Shown: piece after piece, positions 33,657 to 42,366 of the stretch | Position numbering within the stretch: the stretch's first letter is position 1 | Layout: every line of letters begins with the position of its first letter | Source of the DNA: Chelatococcus sp. HY11 | Lineage (GTDB): Bacteria; Pseudomonadota; Alphaproteobacteria; Rhizobiales; Beijerinckiaceae | Reading direction: 5' to 3' | NCBI RefSeq assembly: GCF_018398335.1 | Contig: NZ_JAHBRX010000001.1 | Span: forward strand, 3,030,001-3,094,000 | Length of the DNA stretch: 64,000 nucleotides | Notes under the pieces: model-generated | What the model was told of the DNA's origin: nothing | The model's input: only the letters and a program-made list of their open reading frames with translations | The model's database searches: none | Made by a program: the position numbers and the translations under genes

Positions 33657-34712
33657 ATGTCCACCTTTGAACGCTACCTGACCCTCTGGGTCGCGCTGTG
33701 CATTGTCGTCGGCATCGCGCTCGGCCATTTTCTGCCGGGCGCATTTCATGCCATCGGCGCGATGGAAATTGCCAAGGTCAACCTGCCGGTGGCGGTACTG
33801 ATCTGGCTGATGGTCATCCCAATGCTGCTCAAGATCGACTTCGCTGCCCTTGGTGAGGTCGGCCGCCACTGGCGCGGCATCGGCGTGACACTGTTCATCA
33901 ACTGGGCGGTAAAACCGTTCTCGATGGCGCTACTGGGCTGGTTGTTCATCGGCTGGCTGTTCCGGCCCTATCTACCTGCCGACCAGATCGACAGTTACAT
34001 TGCCGGCCTCATCATCCTTGCAGCCGCGCCATGCACGGCCATGGTGTTTGTCTGGTCGAACCTGACCAAGGGTGAACCGCATTTCACATTGAGCCAGGTC
34101 GCCCTCAACGACGCGATCATGGTCGTCGCCTTTGCGCCGATTGTCGGCCTACTGCTTGGACTGTCTGCCATCACCGTGCCGTGGGGCACGCTGGTCCTGT
34201 CGGTCGTCCTCTACATCGTCATTCCCGTCATCATCGCGCAGATCGTCCGTCGCCGGATGCTGGCGAATGGCGGACAGGCGGCGCTCGACAGGTTTCTTGC
34301 GAAGCTCGGCCCGGCATCCCTCGTTGCCCTGCTGGCGACGCTGGTTCTGCTGTTCGGCTTTCAGGGTGAGCAGATCATCGCGCAGCCCGCAATCATCGGC
34401 CTGCTGGCCGTGCCGATCCTGATTCAGGTCTATTTCAACTCCGGCCTTGCCTATCTGCTGAACAGGCTGGCCGGCGAGCAACACTGCGTGGCTGGACCCT
34501 CAGCGTTGATCGGCGCATCGAACTTCTTCGAACTGGCGGTCGCCGCCGCCATCAGCCTGTTCGGCTTTCATTCGGGTGCGGCGCTCGCCACGGTTGTCGG
34601 CGTGCTGATCGAGGTGCCGGTGATGCTCTCGGTCGTCTGGATCGTGAACCGCTCCAAAGGCTGGTATGAACGCGGCGGCAAAGTCTCCAGACTGGCGGAG
34701 GCGCAGCGCTGA
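33657..34712 (+). CDS. acr3: Arsenite efflux permease, ACR3 family
   Basis: Exports arsenite driven by membrane potential or protons. The 351 residues hold about ten spans. The conserved functional Cys is in [41 protein letters not shown], with GVFIN-like [20 protein letters not shown] and the C-terminal [48 protein letters not shown] signature. It lies 9 bp after arsC, and its stop overlaps the arsH start. Confidence 0.96.
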   Translation: MSTFERYLTLWVALCIVVGIALGHFLPGAFHAIGAMEIAKVNLPVAVLIWLMVIPMLLKIDFAALGEVGRHWRGIGVTLFINWAVKPFSMALLGWLFIGWLFRPYLPADQIDSYIAGLIILAAAPCTAMVFVWSNLTKGEPHFTLSQVALNDAIMVVAFAPIVGLLLGLSAITVPWGTLVLSVVLYIVIPVIIAQIVRRRMLANGGQAALDRFLAKLGPASLVALLATLVLLFGFQGEQIIAQPAIIGLLAVPILIQVYFNSGLAYLLNRLAGEQHCVAGPSALIGASNFFELAVAAAISLFGFHSGAALATVVGVLIEVPVMLSVVWIVNRSKGWYERGGKVSRLAEAQR

Positions 34713-35428
34713 TGCCGGACGAGCTTCCCAATCTTGATGCCGGTTGCGCTGATATTCCCGGCATTGACCGGCTGCGCGCAGCAACGCCCTCGACCCATCC
34801 ACCACGTATCCTGCTGCTTTACGGCTCGCTCCGGGAGCGATCTTACAGTCGCTTCCTGACATTCGAAGCCGAGCGTCTGCTCAAGCATTTCGGGGCTGAA
34901 ACACGTATCTTCGATCCGTCCGGCCTGCCGCTGCCGGATGGGGCTGAGGTCAACAATCCCAAGGTGCAGGAACTGCGAGAGCTCTCGCTCTGGTCGGAAG
35001 GCCAGGTCTGGACCAGCCCGGAGCGGCACGGCGCAATGAGCGCGGTGATGAAGGCGCAGATCGACTGGATTCCCCTTTCGGTCGGCGCGGTAAGGCCGAC
35101 ACAGGGCCGGACACTCGCCGTCATGCAGGTCTCCGGCGGCTCGCAGAGCTTCAACGCCGTCAACCAGATGCGTGTGCTCGGGCGCTGGATGAGGATGGTC
35201 ACGATCCCTAACCAGTCCTCTGTCGCCAAAGCCTTTCAGGAGTTCGACGAGGCGGGCCGGATGAAACCATCGTCCTATTATGACCGAGTGGTCGATGTGA
35301 TGGAAGAACTAGTGAAGTTCACGTTGCTGACACGCGACGTCTCTAACCACCTCACCGACCGCTATTCCGAACGCAAGGAGAGCGGCGAGGCTCTGATGCG
35401 TCGGGTCAACCTGACGACTGCAACCTGA
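34712..35428 (+). CDS. arsH: ArsH, NADPH-dependent FMN reductase
   Basis: Flavoprotein of 238 residues that oxidises trivalent organoarsenicals in some bacteria. Seen: [79 protein letters not shown], and [42 protein letters not shown], the complete family core. It is last in the ars operon and starts with a 1-bp overlap (TGATG) with acr3. Confidence 0.96.
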   Translation: MPDELPNLDAGCADIPGIDRLRAATPSTHPPRILLLYGSLRERSYSRFLTFEAERLLKHFGAETRIFDPSGLPLPDGAEVNNPKVQELRELSLWSEGQVWTSPERHGAMSAVMKAQIDWIPLSVGAVRPTQGRTLAVMQVSGGSQSFNAVNQMRVLGRWMRMVTIPNQSSVAKAFQEFDEAGRMKPSSYYDRVVDVMEELVKFTLLTRDVSNHLTDRYSERKESGEALMRRVNLTTAT

Positions 35429-35494
35429 GAATCTATCTCGCACCGATCGCACGTCATCGTTCGCAAGAATGCCCCAACCAACGAGGTCTCCTGA

Positions 35495-36694
35495 ATGGGT
35501 CATAGCCCGCAACAGTCGCAAGGAAGCGTCTCCGAGGTATTCCGCGTCTTCCTGAAGCTGGGGCTCACCTCCTTCGGCGGACCGATCGCGCATCTGGGCT
35601 ATTTCCGGGACGAACTGGTGACGCGGCGAAAATGGCTGAGCGAAAGCGCATATGCCGATCTGGTGGCGCTGTGCCAGTTCCTGCCGGGTCCCGCCTCCAG
35701 CCAGGTGGGCTTTGCGCTTGGCCTGACACGGGCAGGTTGGGGCGGCGCGTTTGCAGCATTCCTTGCCTTCACACTGCCATCGGCACTGATCCTTCTCGCG
35801 CTCGCTATGACAGCTACACGGCTGGAAGGCCCGCTTGCGCTTGGCGTCCTGCAGGGTCTCAAGATCGTCGCCGTCGCCATCGTGGCGCAAGCCGTGTGGG
35901 GCATGGCAAAAAACCTCTGCCCCGATAAGGAGCGCGCCACGATCGCGGTCGTGGCCGTGCTTCTGCTTGCCTGGGCGCCGGGAGCGATCGGGATGATGGC
36001 GGCCATACTGCTGGGCGCACTCGCCGGGCTGGTTCTCAGCAATGGACAGGTCGCGGTCGGCGACCATCTGCCGGTCCCGGTTTCACGGACAGCCGGACTG
36101 ACGGCCTTTGCGCTGTTCGCTGCCTTGCTGATCGGCCTGCCGATCCTCGCCAAACAGGCGCAAGGCTGGGCGCTGGCCGATAGCTTCTATCGCTCGGGCT
36201 CGCTGGTCTTTGGTGGCGGCCATGTGGTGCTGCCGCTGTTGCAGGCTGAAACGGTCGCGCCGGGATGGGTGTCCGATGATGCCTTCCTCGCGGGTTATGG
36301 CGCAGCGCAGGCAGTGCCGGGGCCACTGTTCACATTCGCGGCCTGGCTCGGGGCGGTCATGGGACCGCAGCCGAACGGCGTAGCCGGTGCCGCAATCGCT
36401 CTTGCCGCACTTTTCCTGCCGGGCTTCCTGATCCTGATCGGGGCGCTGCCCTTCTGGGATCAGTTGCGCCGCACGACATGGGCGCAGTCGGCCATGCAGG
36501 GCGCCAATGCTGCGGTCGTCGGCATTCTCGGAGCGGCCCTCTATACGCCGGTCTTCACCAGCGCGATCGGAGGCATGCCGGATTTCGCACTGGCCTCGAT
36601 TTGTTTCGTGGCGCTGATCGCCTGGAAAGCTCCGCCATGGGTTGTCGTATTGTTGGCGGCCGTGGGCGGAGTTGCCCTTGGCTTGGTGACGTAA
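35495..36694 (+). CDS. chrA: Chromate transporter, two-domain CHR family
   Basis: Inner-membrane protein of 399 residues that exports chromate. Both CHR halves are visible, in antiparallel repeats: first EVFRVFLKLGLTSFGGPIAHLGYFRDELVTRRKWLSESAYADLVALCQFLPGPASSQVGFALG, second SFYRSGSLVFGGGHVVLPLLQAETVAPGWVSDDAFLAGYGAAQAVPGPLFTFAAWLG. It lies 66 bp after arsH in the same direction, with no visible terminator between. No chrB regulator is present. Confidence 0.95.
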   Translation: MGHSPQQSQGSVSEVFRVFLKLGLTSFGGPIAHLGYFRDELVTRRKWLSESAYADLVALCQFLPGPASSQVGFALGLTRAGWGGAFAAFLAFTLPSALILLALAMTATRLEGPLALGVLQGLKIVAVAIVAQAVWGMAKNLCPDKERATIAVVAVLLLAWAPGAIGMMAAILLGALAGLVLSNGQVAVGDHLPVPVSRTAGLTAFALFAALLIGLPILAKQAQGWALADSFYRSGSLVFGGGHVVLPLLQAETVAPGWVSDDAFLAGYGAAQAVPGPLFTFAAWLGAVMGPQPNGVAGAAIALAALFLPGFLILIGALPFWDQLRRTTWAQSAMQGANAAVVGILGAALYTPVFTSAIGGMPDFALASICFVALIAWKAPPWVVVLLAAVGGVALGLVT

Positions 36695-36810
36695 GGCGGT
36701 TTCGAAAAACTATCGGGCTCACTCTGTCAAACCCGAGGTGGCACGATGCTGAATTGTGTCGCGCCGCGCCACCGCTAGCGGGCGAGATCCAAGCCCAGCG
36801 ACATCAGAGC

Positions 36811-36828
36811 GAGTTTCTGCACAGCCTG
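36811..36828. repeat. Right 18-bp inverted repeat of the arsenic/chromate unit
   Basis: GAGTTTCTGCACAGCCTG is the exact reverse complement of 29748-29765. Together they enclose the IS1182-type transposase, tauE-like, ars and chrA genes (about 7.1 kb). It ends 18 bp before the structured leader of ardC. No clear target-site duplication is visible outside the two repeats. Confidence 0.85.
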
Positions 36829-36846
36829 CCCCGCAACGCCCCCTGT

Positions 36847-36927
36847 AGAGTGAGAGTGCGGACGGGTTTTCCGTGACGGGTTGAGGACCGGGAGAGAGTC
36901 TTCCGGCGCCCGTCGCGGAGAACCGCG
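36847..36927 (+). ncRNA. Structured 5' leader, copy A (upstream of ardC)
   Basis: One of three related leaders. It begins AGAGTGAGAG. The stem is CCGTGACGGG (36871-36880) with CCCGTCGCGG (36909-36918), ten pairs with one wobble. The loop contains GAGAGAGTCTTCCG. The 3' arm runs straight into GGAG, 7 bases before the ATG, so folding would cover or crowd the ribosome site. Confidence 0.65.
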
Positions 36928-37881
36928 ATGTCCAGACATGATCGCACCCCTTGCACCGGCGTCGACCGGGCGAACCTCTATGACGAAATCACCGACAAGA
37001 TCATCGCCGAGCTGGAAGCCGGCCGCGTCCCGTGGGTGCAGCCTTGGGGAACCTCGGCTGCCAAAGCCCCGCTCGGCCTGCCGAAGAACGCCGCGACCGC
37101 GCGCAGCTACAGCGGCATCAATGTCCTGATCCTCTGGGGCGCCGTCGTCGAACATGGCTTCCCCGGTCAGGGCTGGCTCACCTTTCGGCAGGCGCTGTCA
37201 CTCGGCGGCCATGTCCGCAAGGGCGAGCGCGGCACCACCGTCGTCTATGCCGATCGCTTCACGCCGGAGGATGAAAAGCGCCGCGCCTTCGAGGCCGGCG
37301 AGAAAGCGCAGGCGATCCCATTCCTCAAGCGCTTCACGGTGTTCAATACGGCGCAATGCGACGACCTGCCCGACGACATCGAGGCGATCGTGCCTCCGCC
37401 GCCGCCCGGCATGATCGAGCCCCAGGTCGAGGCGCTGATCAAGGCGACCGGCATCGACTTCCGCATCGGTGGCAACAGGGCGTTCTACGTGCCGTCTCTC
37501 GACTATGTGCAGGTGCCGCCGCCGGCCGCCTATTTCGACCCGATCAACTGGCACCGGACGGCGCTGCACGAACTCGGTCATGCCAGCGGCGCAGCGCACC
37601 GGCTGAACCGGAATCTCTCCGGCTCCTTCGGCTCGAAGCTCTATTCGGTCGAGGAAATCACGGCCGAATTGACCTCGGCATTCTGCTGCGCTTCGCTCGG
37701 CATCGTCCCGACCGTGCGCCATGCCGACTACATCGGCTCCTGGCTGGAAGTTCTGCGCGAGGACAATCGCGCCATCGTCCGCTGCGCTTCGCAGGCGAGC
37801 AAGGCGGCGGACTGGCTCTTGTCCTTCCTGCCGGATGCCGAGCATCTTCCCGACACCGACGATATGCGGAGGGCCGCGTGA
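36928..37881 (+). CDS. ardC: ArdC-like antirestriction protein (zincin metallopeptidase domain)
   Basis: Protein of 317 residues with an N-terminal ssDNA-binding ArdC domain (NLYDEITDKIIAELEAGRVPWVQPWG, SGINVLILWG, WLTFRQALSLGGHVRKGERGTTVVY) and a C-terminal zincin-like domain with H214-E-L-G-H218 in RTALHELGHASGAAHRLNR and the downstream Glu in YSVEEITAELTSAF. ArdC proteins protect incoming plasmid or ICE DNA from restriction and are typical of conjugative elements. The ATG follows structured leader A. The stop overlaps the next start by one base. Confidence 0.93.
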   Translation: MSRHDRTPCTGVDRANLYDEITDKIIAELEAGRVPWVQPWGTSAAKAPLGLPKNAATARSYSGINVLILWGAVVEHGFPGQGWLTFRQALSLGGHVRKGERGTTVVYADRFTPEDEKRRAFEAGEKAQAIPFLKRFTVFNTAQCDDLPDDIEAIVPPPPPGMIEPQVEALIKATGIDFRIGGNRAFYVPSLDYVQVPPPAAYFDPINWHRTALHELGHASGAAHRLNRNLSGSFGSKLYSVEEITAELTSAFCCASLGIVPTVRHADYIGSWLEVLREDNRAIVRCASQASKAADWLLSFLPDAEHLPDTDDMRRAA

Positions 37882-38828
37882 TGAACGCGCTCGCTTTCCC
37901 CGGCTTCGTGCCCGATCCCTGCCTCGCAGCCGACATACAGTTGCGCGTGCTCAGTCTCGGTGCGGGCGTCCAGTCCACCACGCTCGCCCTGATGGCCGCT
38001 CATGGTGAAATCGGCCCCATGCCGGATTGCGCGATTTTCGCCGACACCGGCTGGGAGCCCAAGGCGGTCTATGAGCATCTCGCCTGGCTCAGAACGCCCA
38101 ACGTCCTGCCGTTCCCCGTCCATATCGTGTCAGCCGGGAATTTGCGTGCAGACCTCATTGCGGCTTCGCGCGGTGAACGATGGGCTTCGATCCCGGCTTT
38201 CACCCGCACGGTCACGCCCGCCGGCTCCGAGCTGCCCGTCTATGATGAGGACGATAACGGCGACCTCGTTCCCGTCGGCTCCCGCATTCTGAAAACCGAG
38301 CGCATCGGCGTCGGCATGATCCGCCGGCAATGCACCTCTTCCTACAAGATCGTGCCGATCCGCCGGAAGGTGCGCGATCTGCTCGGCATAGCCGGACGGC
38401 GCTCGCCTGGATCGCCGGTCTCCGAGCAATGGATCGGCATTTCACTCGATGAGGCGCTGCGCATGAAGCCGTCGTTCGAGGACTGGCAGGTCAACCGCTG
38501 GCCACTGATCGAGCGGGGCATGACCCGGCACGACTGCCTGCGCTGGCTGGAGCGCCACGACTATCCCCGGCCACCCAAGAGCGCCTGCATAGGCTGTCCC
38601 TTTCATTCGGATGCCGCATGGCGGAGCCTGCGCGACAATGATCCCGAGGCGTGGGACGACGCCGTGTCGCTCGACGCCATGATCCGCACTGGCCTTCGCG
38701 GCATTCGTGGCGAAGTCTATCTTCACCGCTCTGCGGTGCCGCTGGAGGAAGCGGACCTGACGACGGCGGCCGGCCACGGCCAGCTCGATCTCTGGCAGAA
38801 CGAATGTGAGGGGATGTGCGGAATCTGA
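37881..38828 (+). CDS. PP-loop ATPase / PAPS-reductase-like protein
   Basis: Protein of 315 residues of the adenine-nucleotide alpha-hydrolase superfamily. The PP-loop is SLGAGVQSTTLALM (25-38), followed by PDCAIFADTGWEPKAVYEHLAWL as in PAPS-reductase folds. Conserved-looking cysteines (C151 in RRQCTSSYKIVPIRR, C236 and C239 in KSACIGCPFH) could hold an iron-sulfur cluster, as in DndC. It is translationally coupled to ardC (TGATG). Biochemical role is unknown; a nucleotide- or DNA-modifying step that helps the element is one guess. It is not the assimilatory CysH, because no sulfate genes are near. Confidence 0.85.
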   Translation: MNALAFPGFVPDPCLAADIQLRVLSLGAGVQSTTLALMAAHGEIGPMPDCAIFADTGWEPKAVYEHLAWLRTPNVLPFPVHIVSAGNLRADLIAASRGERWASIPAFTRTVTPAGSELPVYDEDDNGDLVPVGSRILKTERIGVGMIRRQCTSSYKIVPIRRKVRDLLGIAGRRSPGSPVSEQWIGISLDEALRMKPSFEDWQVNRWPLIERGMTRHDCLRWLERHDYPRPPKSACIGCPFHSDAAWRSLRDNDPEAWDDAVSLDAMIRTGLRGIRGEVYLHRSAVPLEEADLTTAAGHGQLDLWQNECEGMCGI

Positions 38829-38911
38829 TCGGCTGAAAGCCGGAAATACGGAAAGCCGGATGCGTGCGTCTGCGACAATCCCGCGAGCATGGCGCGTGGC
38901 GCTGCCCTCCT

Positions 38912-38993
38912 AGAGTGAGAGGGCGGCGCTTCGCTTCGTGACGGATTGAGATCCGAGAGAGAGCCTCACGGAGTCCGTCATGGAGTGAAGACC
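38912..38993 (+). ncRNA. Structured 5' leader, copy B (upstream of parB-like gene)
   Basis: Begins AGAGTGAGAG. CGTGACGGA (38937-38945) pairs with TCCGTCATG (38974-38982). The inner closing pair is A-U where copy A has G-C, a compensatory change, and another position is a wobble. The loop has GAGAGAGCCTCACG. GGAG at the stem end lies 8 bases before the ATG at 38994. Confidence 0.65.
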
Positions 38994-41168
38994 ATGGCCA
39001 AGGCCGCACGCAAGCAGACCCCCGCCGTCGCCCCAATGATCGAATTTTCGCGCGCGCGCGACATTCCGTTCAACCGTATCAGGCTTTCGGACAGCAATGT
39101 CCGCGAGATCGACGTCGAACAGGGCCTCGATGAGCTGACCCAGGACATCGACCGCCGCGAAGACCTCGTGATGGGCCTTAATGTCCGTGCCGTCCTCGAC
39201 GATGCCGGCGCCGAGACCGGCGATTTCGAGACCCCGGCCGGCGGCAGGCGCTACCGCGCTATCGCCCGCCTGGTCGCGGCAGGCCGCTTCCCCGCCGATG
39301 GCTTGGTGCCCTGCCTGGTCAAGAAGGCCAATGCCAAGACCTCGGCCGTCGACGATTCCTACGCCGAGAACGTCATCCGGCTGGCGCTGCATCCGCTCGA
39401 CCAGTTCAAGGCGTTCAAGCGCATGGTCGATGGCGGTATGTCCAAGGAGGAAGTCGCCGACGCCTATCGCACCACGCCGCGCTATATCGCCCAGCGGCTC
39501 CGGCTCGCCCGCGTCGCGCAGTCCCTGCTGGACGCCTATGCACGCAGCGAGATGACTCTGGCGATGCTGGAGGCGTTCACCGTCAACCCGGATCATGCCC
39601 GACAGGAACAGGTCTGGGAGGCGATCCAGCGTTCGCACAATCGCCAGCCCTGGAATATTCGCGATCTTCTCACCGAGACGACCGTGCCGACCGATGACAA
39701 GCGCGCGCAGTTCGTCGGAGTCGAAGCCTATGAGCAGGCCGGCGGCGTGATGCTGCGCGATCTCTTCTCCGACGAGGACGAAGGCTGGCTGGAAAACCCC
39801 GCGCTGCTCGACCGGCTCGTCTCCGACAAGCTCAAAGCCATCGCCGATGAAGTCGCGGCCGAAGGCTGGAAGTGGATCGAGGTCGATACCGATCTGCCCT
39901 ACGGCCATGATCGCGGCCTTCGCGTCCTGACCGGCACGTTCCCCGATCTGAGCGAGGAGGAACGCGCCACCCGCGAGGCGCTGCGCGAGGAATATGAGCG
40001 GCTCGAGGCGGAACACGCCGATTACGACGAGTTGCCCGATGACATCGACACGCGCCTCGGCGAGATCGAGGCCGCGCTGAGCACCTTCGAGAACCGCCCG
40101 GCCATCTATGACGCTGCCGAGATCGCCCGCGCGGGCGTCTTCATCAGCATCGACCGCGCCGGCGAGCTTGTCGTTGCGCGCGGCTACGTTCGTCCCGAGG
40201 ACGAGGCGCTCGTCACCGTCGACGGCGAGGAGGATGCCGGCGATGGCGAGTCCGATGCCGAAGGCGGCGCGGTCGCGGCCCAGGTCGGCGTGCAGCGCGC
40301 CGTCATCACCATCGGCGGCGAGCCGGTCGATGCGGAGGACGAGGAGGACGACAGCATCAAGCCGCTTCCCGAACGGCTGGTGATCGAACTCACCGCCCAT
40401 CGCACGCTCGCGCTCCACGACGCGCTCGCCAACAACCCGCATGTGGCGATGACGGCGCTCCTGCACCGCCTTGTCATGCAGCGTTATCACTACTCGGCGC
40501 CGACCGGCTGCATGGAGATCTCCGTGCGCCAGCAGCATTTCGGTGTGCAGGGCGGTGATCTCAGCGACACGCCCTCGGCCAAGGCCATCGACGAACGCTT
40601 CGACGCCTGGAAGGCCGATGTGCCCTCCGACGAAGGTGCGCTCTGGGACTGGATCGCCGCGCTCGACGACGCCAGCCGGATGGCGTTGTTGGCTCATTGC
40701 GTCAGCTATGGCGTCAACGCCCTCTACGAGCGGCCCAATCCGCACAGCGGTTCCGGCGTCTCGCAGTTCGGACTAGATCGTCGCCTCTCCGGTGCCGATC
40801 GCATCGCCCGCGCTACCGGCTTCGACATGGTGGCCGACGCCGGCTGGAGGCCCACGGTCGACAACTATCTCGGCCGCGTGACCAAGCCGCGCATCCTCGA
40901 AGCCGTCCGCGAAGGTGCGGGCGAGCGCGCCGCCCAGCTCATCAGCCATCTGAAGAAGGGCGACATGGCGAAGGAAGCCGAGCGCCTGCTGGCCGAAACC
41001 GGCTGGCTGCCCGAGCCGCTGCGCCTGGTGGACGTCGACGGTGACGCCGCGAATGCTGGCGATGCCGGTGACGGCGAGACCTTGCCGGACTTCCTGGCAG
41101 GCGATGGTGACGAGGATGAAGCCGCTGAGGCTGAAGACGAGCACGTCGCGCTCGTCGCGGCCGACTGA
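38994..41168 (+). CDS. Large ParB-family protein
   Basis: Protein of 724 residues, much longer than chromosomal ParB. It starts MAKAARKQTPAVAPMIEFSRARDIPFNRIRLSDSNVREIDVEQGLDEL; the frame upstream overlaps the leader. The N-terminal ParB/sulfiredoxin fold has ETPAGGRRYRAIARLVAAGRFPADGLVPCLV and DDSYAENVIRLALHPLDQFKAFKRM, followed by the KorB/ParB HTH VADAYRTTPRYIAQRLRLARV. The rest is a long acidic, helical region (several DE-rich stretches) not assigned to any domain. No ParA partner is in the window. Such solitary ParB proteins are common on Rhizobiales plasmids and ICEs and may act in regulation or DNA processing rather than segregation. A strong terminator follows. Confidence 0.9.
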   Translation: MAKAARKQTPAVAPMIEFSRARDIPFNRIRLSDSNVREIDVEQGLDELTQDIDRREDLVMGLNVRAVLDDAGAETGDFETPAGGRRYRAIARLVAAGRFPADGLVPCLVKKANAKTSAVDDSYAENVIRLALHPLDQFKAFKRMVDGGMSKEEVADAYRTTPRYIAQRLRLARVAQSLLDAYARSEMTLAMLEAFTVNPDHARQEQVWEAIQRSHNRQPWNIRDLLTETTVPTDDKRAQFVGVEAYEQAGGVMLRDLFSDEDEGWLENPALLDRLVSDKLKAIADEVAAEGWKWIEVDTDLPYGHDRGLRVLTGTFPDLSEEERATREALREEYERLEAEHADYDELPDDIDTRLGEIEAALSTFENRPAIYDAAEIARAGVFISIDRAGELVVARGYVRPEDEALVTVDGEEDAGDGESDAEGGAVAAQVGVQRAVITIGGEPVDAEDEEDDSIKPLPERLVIELTAHRTLALHDALANNPHVAMTALLHRLVMQRYHYSAPTGCMEISVRQQHFGVQGGDLSDTPSAKAIDERFDAWKADVPSDEGALWDWIAALDDASRMALLAHCVSYGVNALYERPNPHSGSGVSQFGLDRRLSGADRIARATGFDMVADAGWRPTVDNYLGRVTKPRILEAVREGAGERAAQLISHLKKGDMAKEAERLLAETGWLPEPLRLVDVDGDAANAGDAGDGETLPDFLAGDGDEDEAAEAEDEHVALVAAD

Positions 41169-41175
41169 TCGAAAC

Positions 41176-41207
41176 ATGCGCCCCATCATCCGGTGGGGCG
41201 CATTTTT
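41176..41207 (+). terminator. Intrinsic terminator after the parB-like gene
   Basis: ATGCGCCCC (41176-41184) pairs perfectly with GGGGCGCAT (41195-41203), followed by a run of T. It separates the parB unit from the next leader and gene. Confidence 0.9.
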
Positions 41208-41231
41208 CATGCTGGCCACAGCCAACCTTCC

Positions 41232-41322
41232 AGAGTGGAGAGAGGCAGAGGCCGGACGGCCTGGCCGTGACGGGTTACGAGGTGGAGGAGAGGCTTCCGC
41301 CGACCGTCGCGGAGTGAATCCC
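41232..41322 (+). ncRNA. Structured 5' leader, copy C (upstream of unknown gene)
   Basis: Begins AGAGTGGAGAG. CCGTGACGG (41265-41273) pairs with CCGTCGCGG (41304-41312), and the loop holds AGGAGAGGCTTCCG. GGAG at the end of the stem lies 8 bases before the ATG. The segment between the 5' block and the stem is about ten bases longer than in copies A and B and is itself self-complementary (GGCC..GGCC). Confidence 0.65.
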
Positions 41323-41880
41323 ATGATCTTTTCCCGCCAATCCCGCGTCGCCTCGATCGGCGCCATTCTCGCCCGCCACGTCCTGCCGACCCTGCAGCGC
41401 GCACAGAAATTCCCGTTGCGCATCTCCTGCATCGGCACCGCCAGCTACGACGGCAGCAATGAAGCCGATGGTTTCGACCATATCCTCGTCATCGGCGAAT
41501 GCCCGTCGCCCGAAGAGGCCATGTCGCTCGCCGGCCGCCGTCTCGCAGGCGGCGACATCCGCGCCGGAACCGACGACATGCTGCGCTTTCGCCCGCGCAT
41601 CATGGTCATTCAGGATTGCGATCAGGGGCTCGTGCTCGCCGGAACGATCCGAGCCGGGATTATCCTCTGGCAGCAGCCGGTCGCATCCGACGCCGAGGCC
41701 AGCCAGATCGTGACCGAGGCCAGCAAACTGCGTGGCGCCGCCTTCGCCGCGGCCGGTCGCGGCGAGCACGGCCCGGCTCGCGAATATCGCTACCGCGCCA
41801 GCCAACTCGAAGCGCGGCTGGTCGATGCGCCGTGGCGCGAGACGGTCGCCGCGCTTCTGCGATTGCCGCTCGCCGCCTGA
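41323..41880 (+). CDS. Conserved-looking protein of unknown function
   Basis: Protein of 185 residues: MIFSRQSRVASIGAILARHVLPTLQRAQKFPLRISCIGTASYDGSNEADGFDHILVIGECPSPEEAMSLAGRR, ending REYRYRASQLEARLVDAPWRETVAALLRLPLAA. I do not recognise a domain. The frame runs upstream to 41041, but the structured leader with its GGAG site and the parB stop favour 41323. No signal peptide or membrane span. Context suggests a housekeeping gene of the mobile element. Confidence 0.75.
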   Translation: MIFSRQSRVASIGAILARHVLPTLQRAQKFPLRISCIGTASYDGSNEADGFDHILVIGECPSPEEAMSLAGRRLAGGDIRAGTDDMLRFRPRIMVIQDCDQGLVLAGTIRAGIILWQQPVASDAEASQIVTEASKLRGAAFAAAGRGEHGPAREYRYRASQLEARLVDAPWRETVAALLRLPLAA

Positions 41881-41908
41881 CTTTCCGCCACGCTCTTTCA
41901 TCCATTCG

Positions 41909-41929
41909 ACCCGGCCATGCGCCGGGTTT
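41909..41929 (+). terminator. Hairpin between two small unknown genes
   Basis: ACCCGGC-CATGC-GCCGGGT followed by TTCGTCGTTT. A 7-bp stem with a broken T run; a weak terminator is likely. It sits 21 bp before the next start. Confidence 0.5.
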
Positions 41930-41949
41930 CGTCGTTTCAGGAGCCAGTC

Positions 41950-42366
41950 ATGGCCGAATATTTCACCCGCTTTTCCTGCCTGCTCGACGTGGGCACGCCC
42001 GACAATGCCGCTCGCGCGCTCGAAATCTACAACACGCTCGCCGCCGAGAACGCCGCCGAAGACCCGCCATCGGAAAGCTTTCTCCTTTCGATCGAGTCCG
42101 AGCATGGCGGCACGCAGCTCTGGATGCGCGACGATGCCACCGGCGATCCCGCGCGTGTCATCCAGTTCGTCCAGCGGTGCGCGGCGGCGTTCGGTCTCTC
42201 CGGCCGCTGGGGCTTCCAATATGCCAACACCTGTTCGCGGCCGCGCCTCGACGGCTTCGGCGGCGGCGCGCATGTCCTCGATCTCGCCACCGGCGAAACC
42301 ATCGCCTGGATCTACACCGATGGCTGGCTTGCCCAGGTTCTCGATGGAGGCGCCCCCGATTCCTGA
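41950..42366 (+). CDS. Small protein of unknown function
   Basis: Protein of 138 residues beginning MAEYFTRFSCLLDVGTPDNAARALEIYNTLAAEN behind an AGGAG site. The frame continues with LSIESEHGGTQLWMRDDATGDPARVIQFVQRCAAAFGLSGRWGFQYANTCSRPRLDGFGGGAHVLDLATGETIAWIYTDGWLAQVL. The pattern is well formed and recurs on alphaproteobacterial plasmids as far as I know, but I cannot assign a function. The next (broken) gene begins inside its 3' end. Confidence 0.75.
   Translation: MAEYFTRFSCLLDVGTPDNAARALEIYNTLAAENAAEDPPSESFLLSIESEHGGTQLWMRDDATGDPARVIQFVQRCAAAFGLSGRWGFQYANTCSRPRLDGFGGGAHVLDLATGETIAWIYTDGWLAQVLDGGAPDS

Noticed and set aside
38910-40745. 611-residue open frame on the minus strand
   Set aside because: Antisense to the parB-like gene, which has recognisable domains and a proper leader. 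No motif is seen in the opposite frame.
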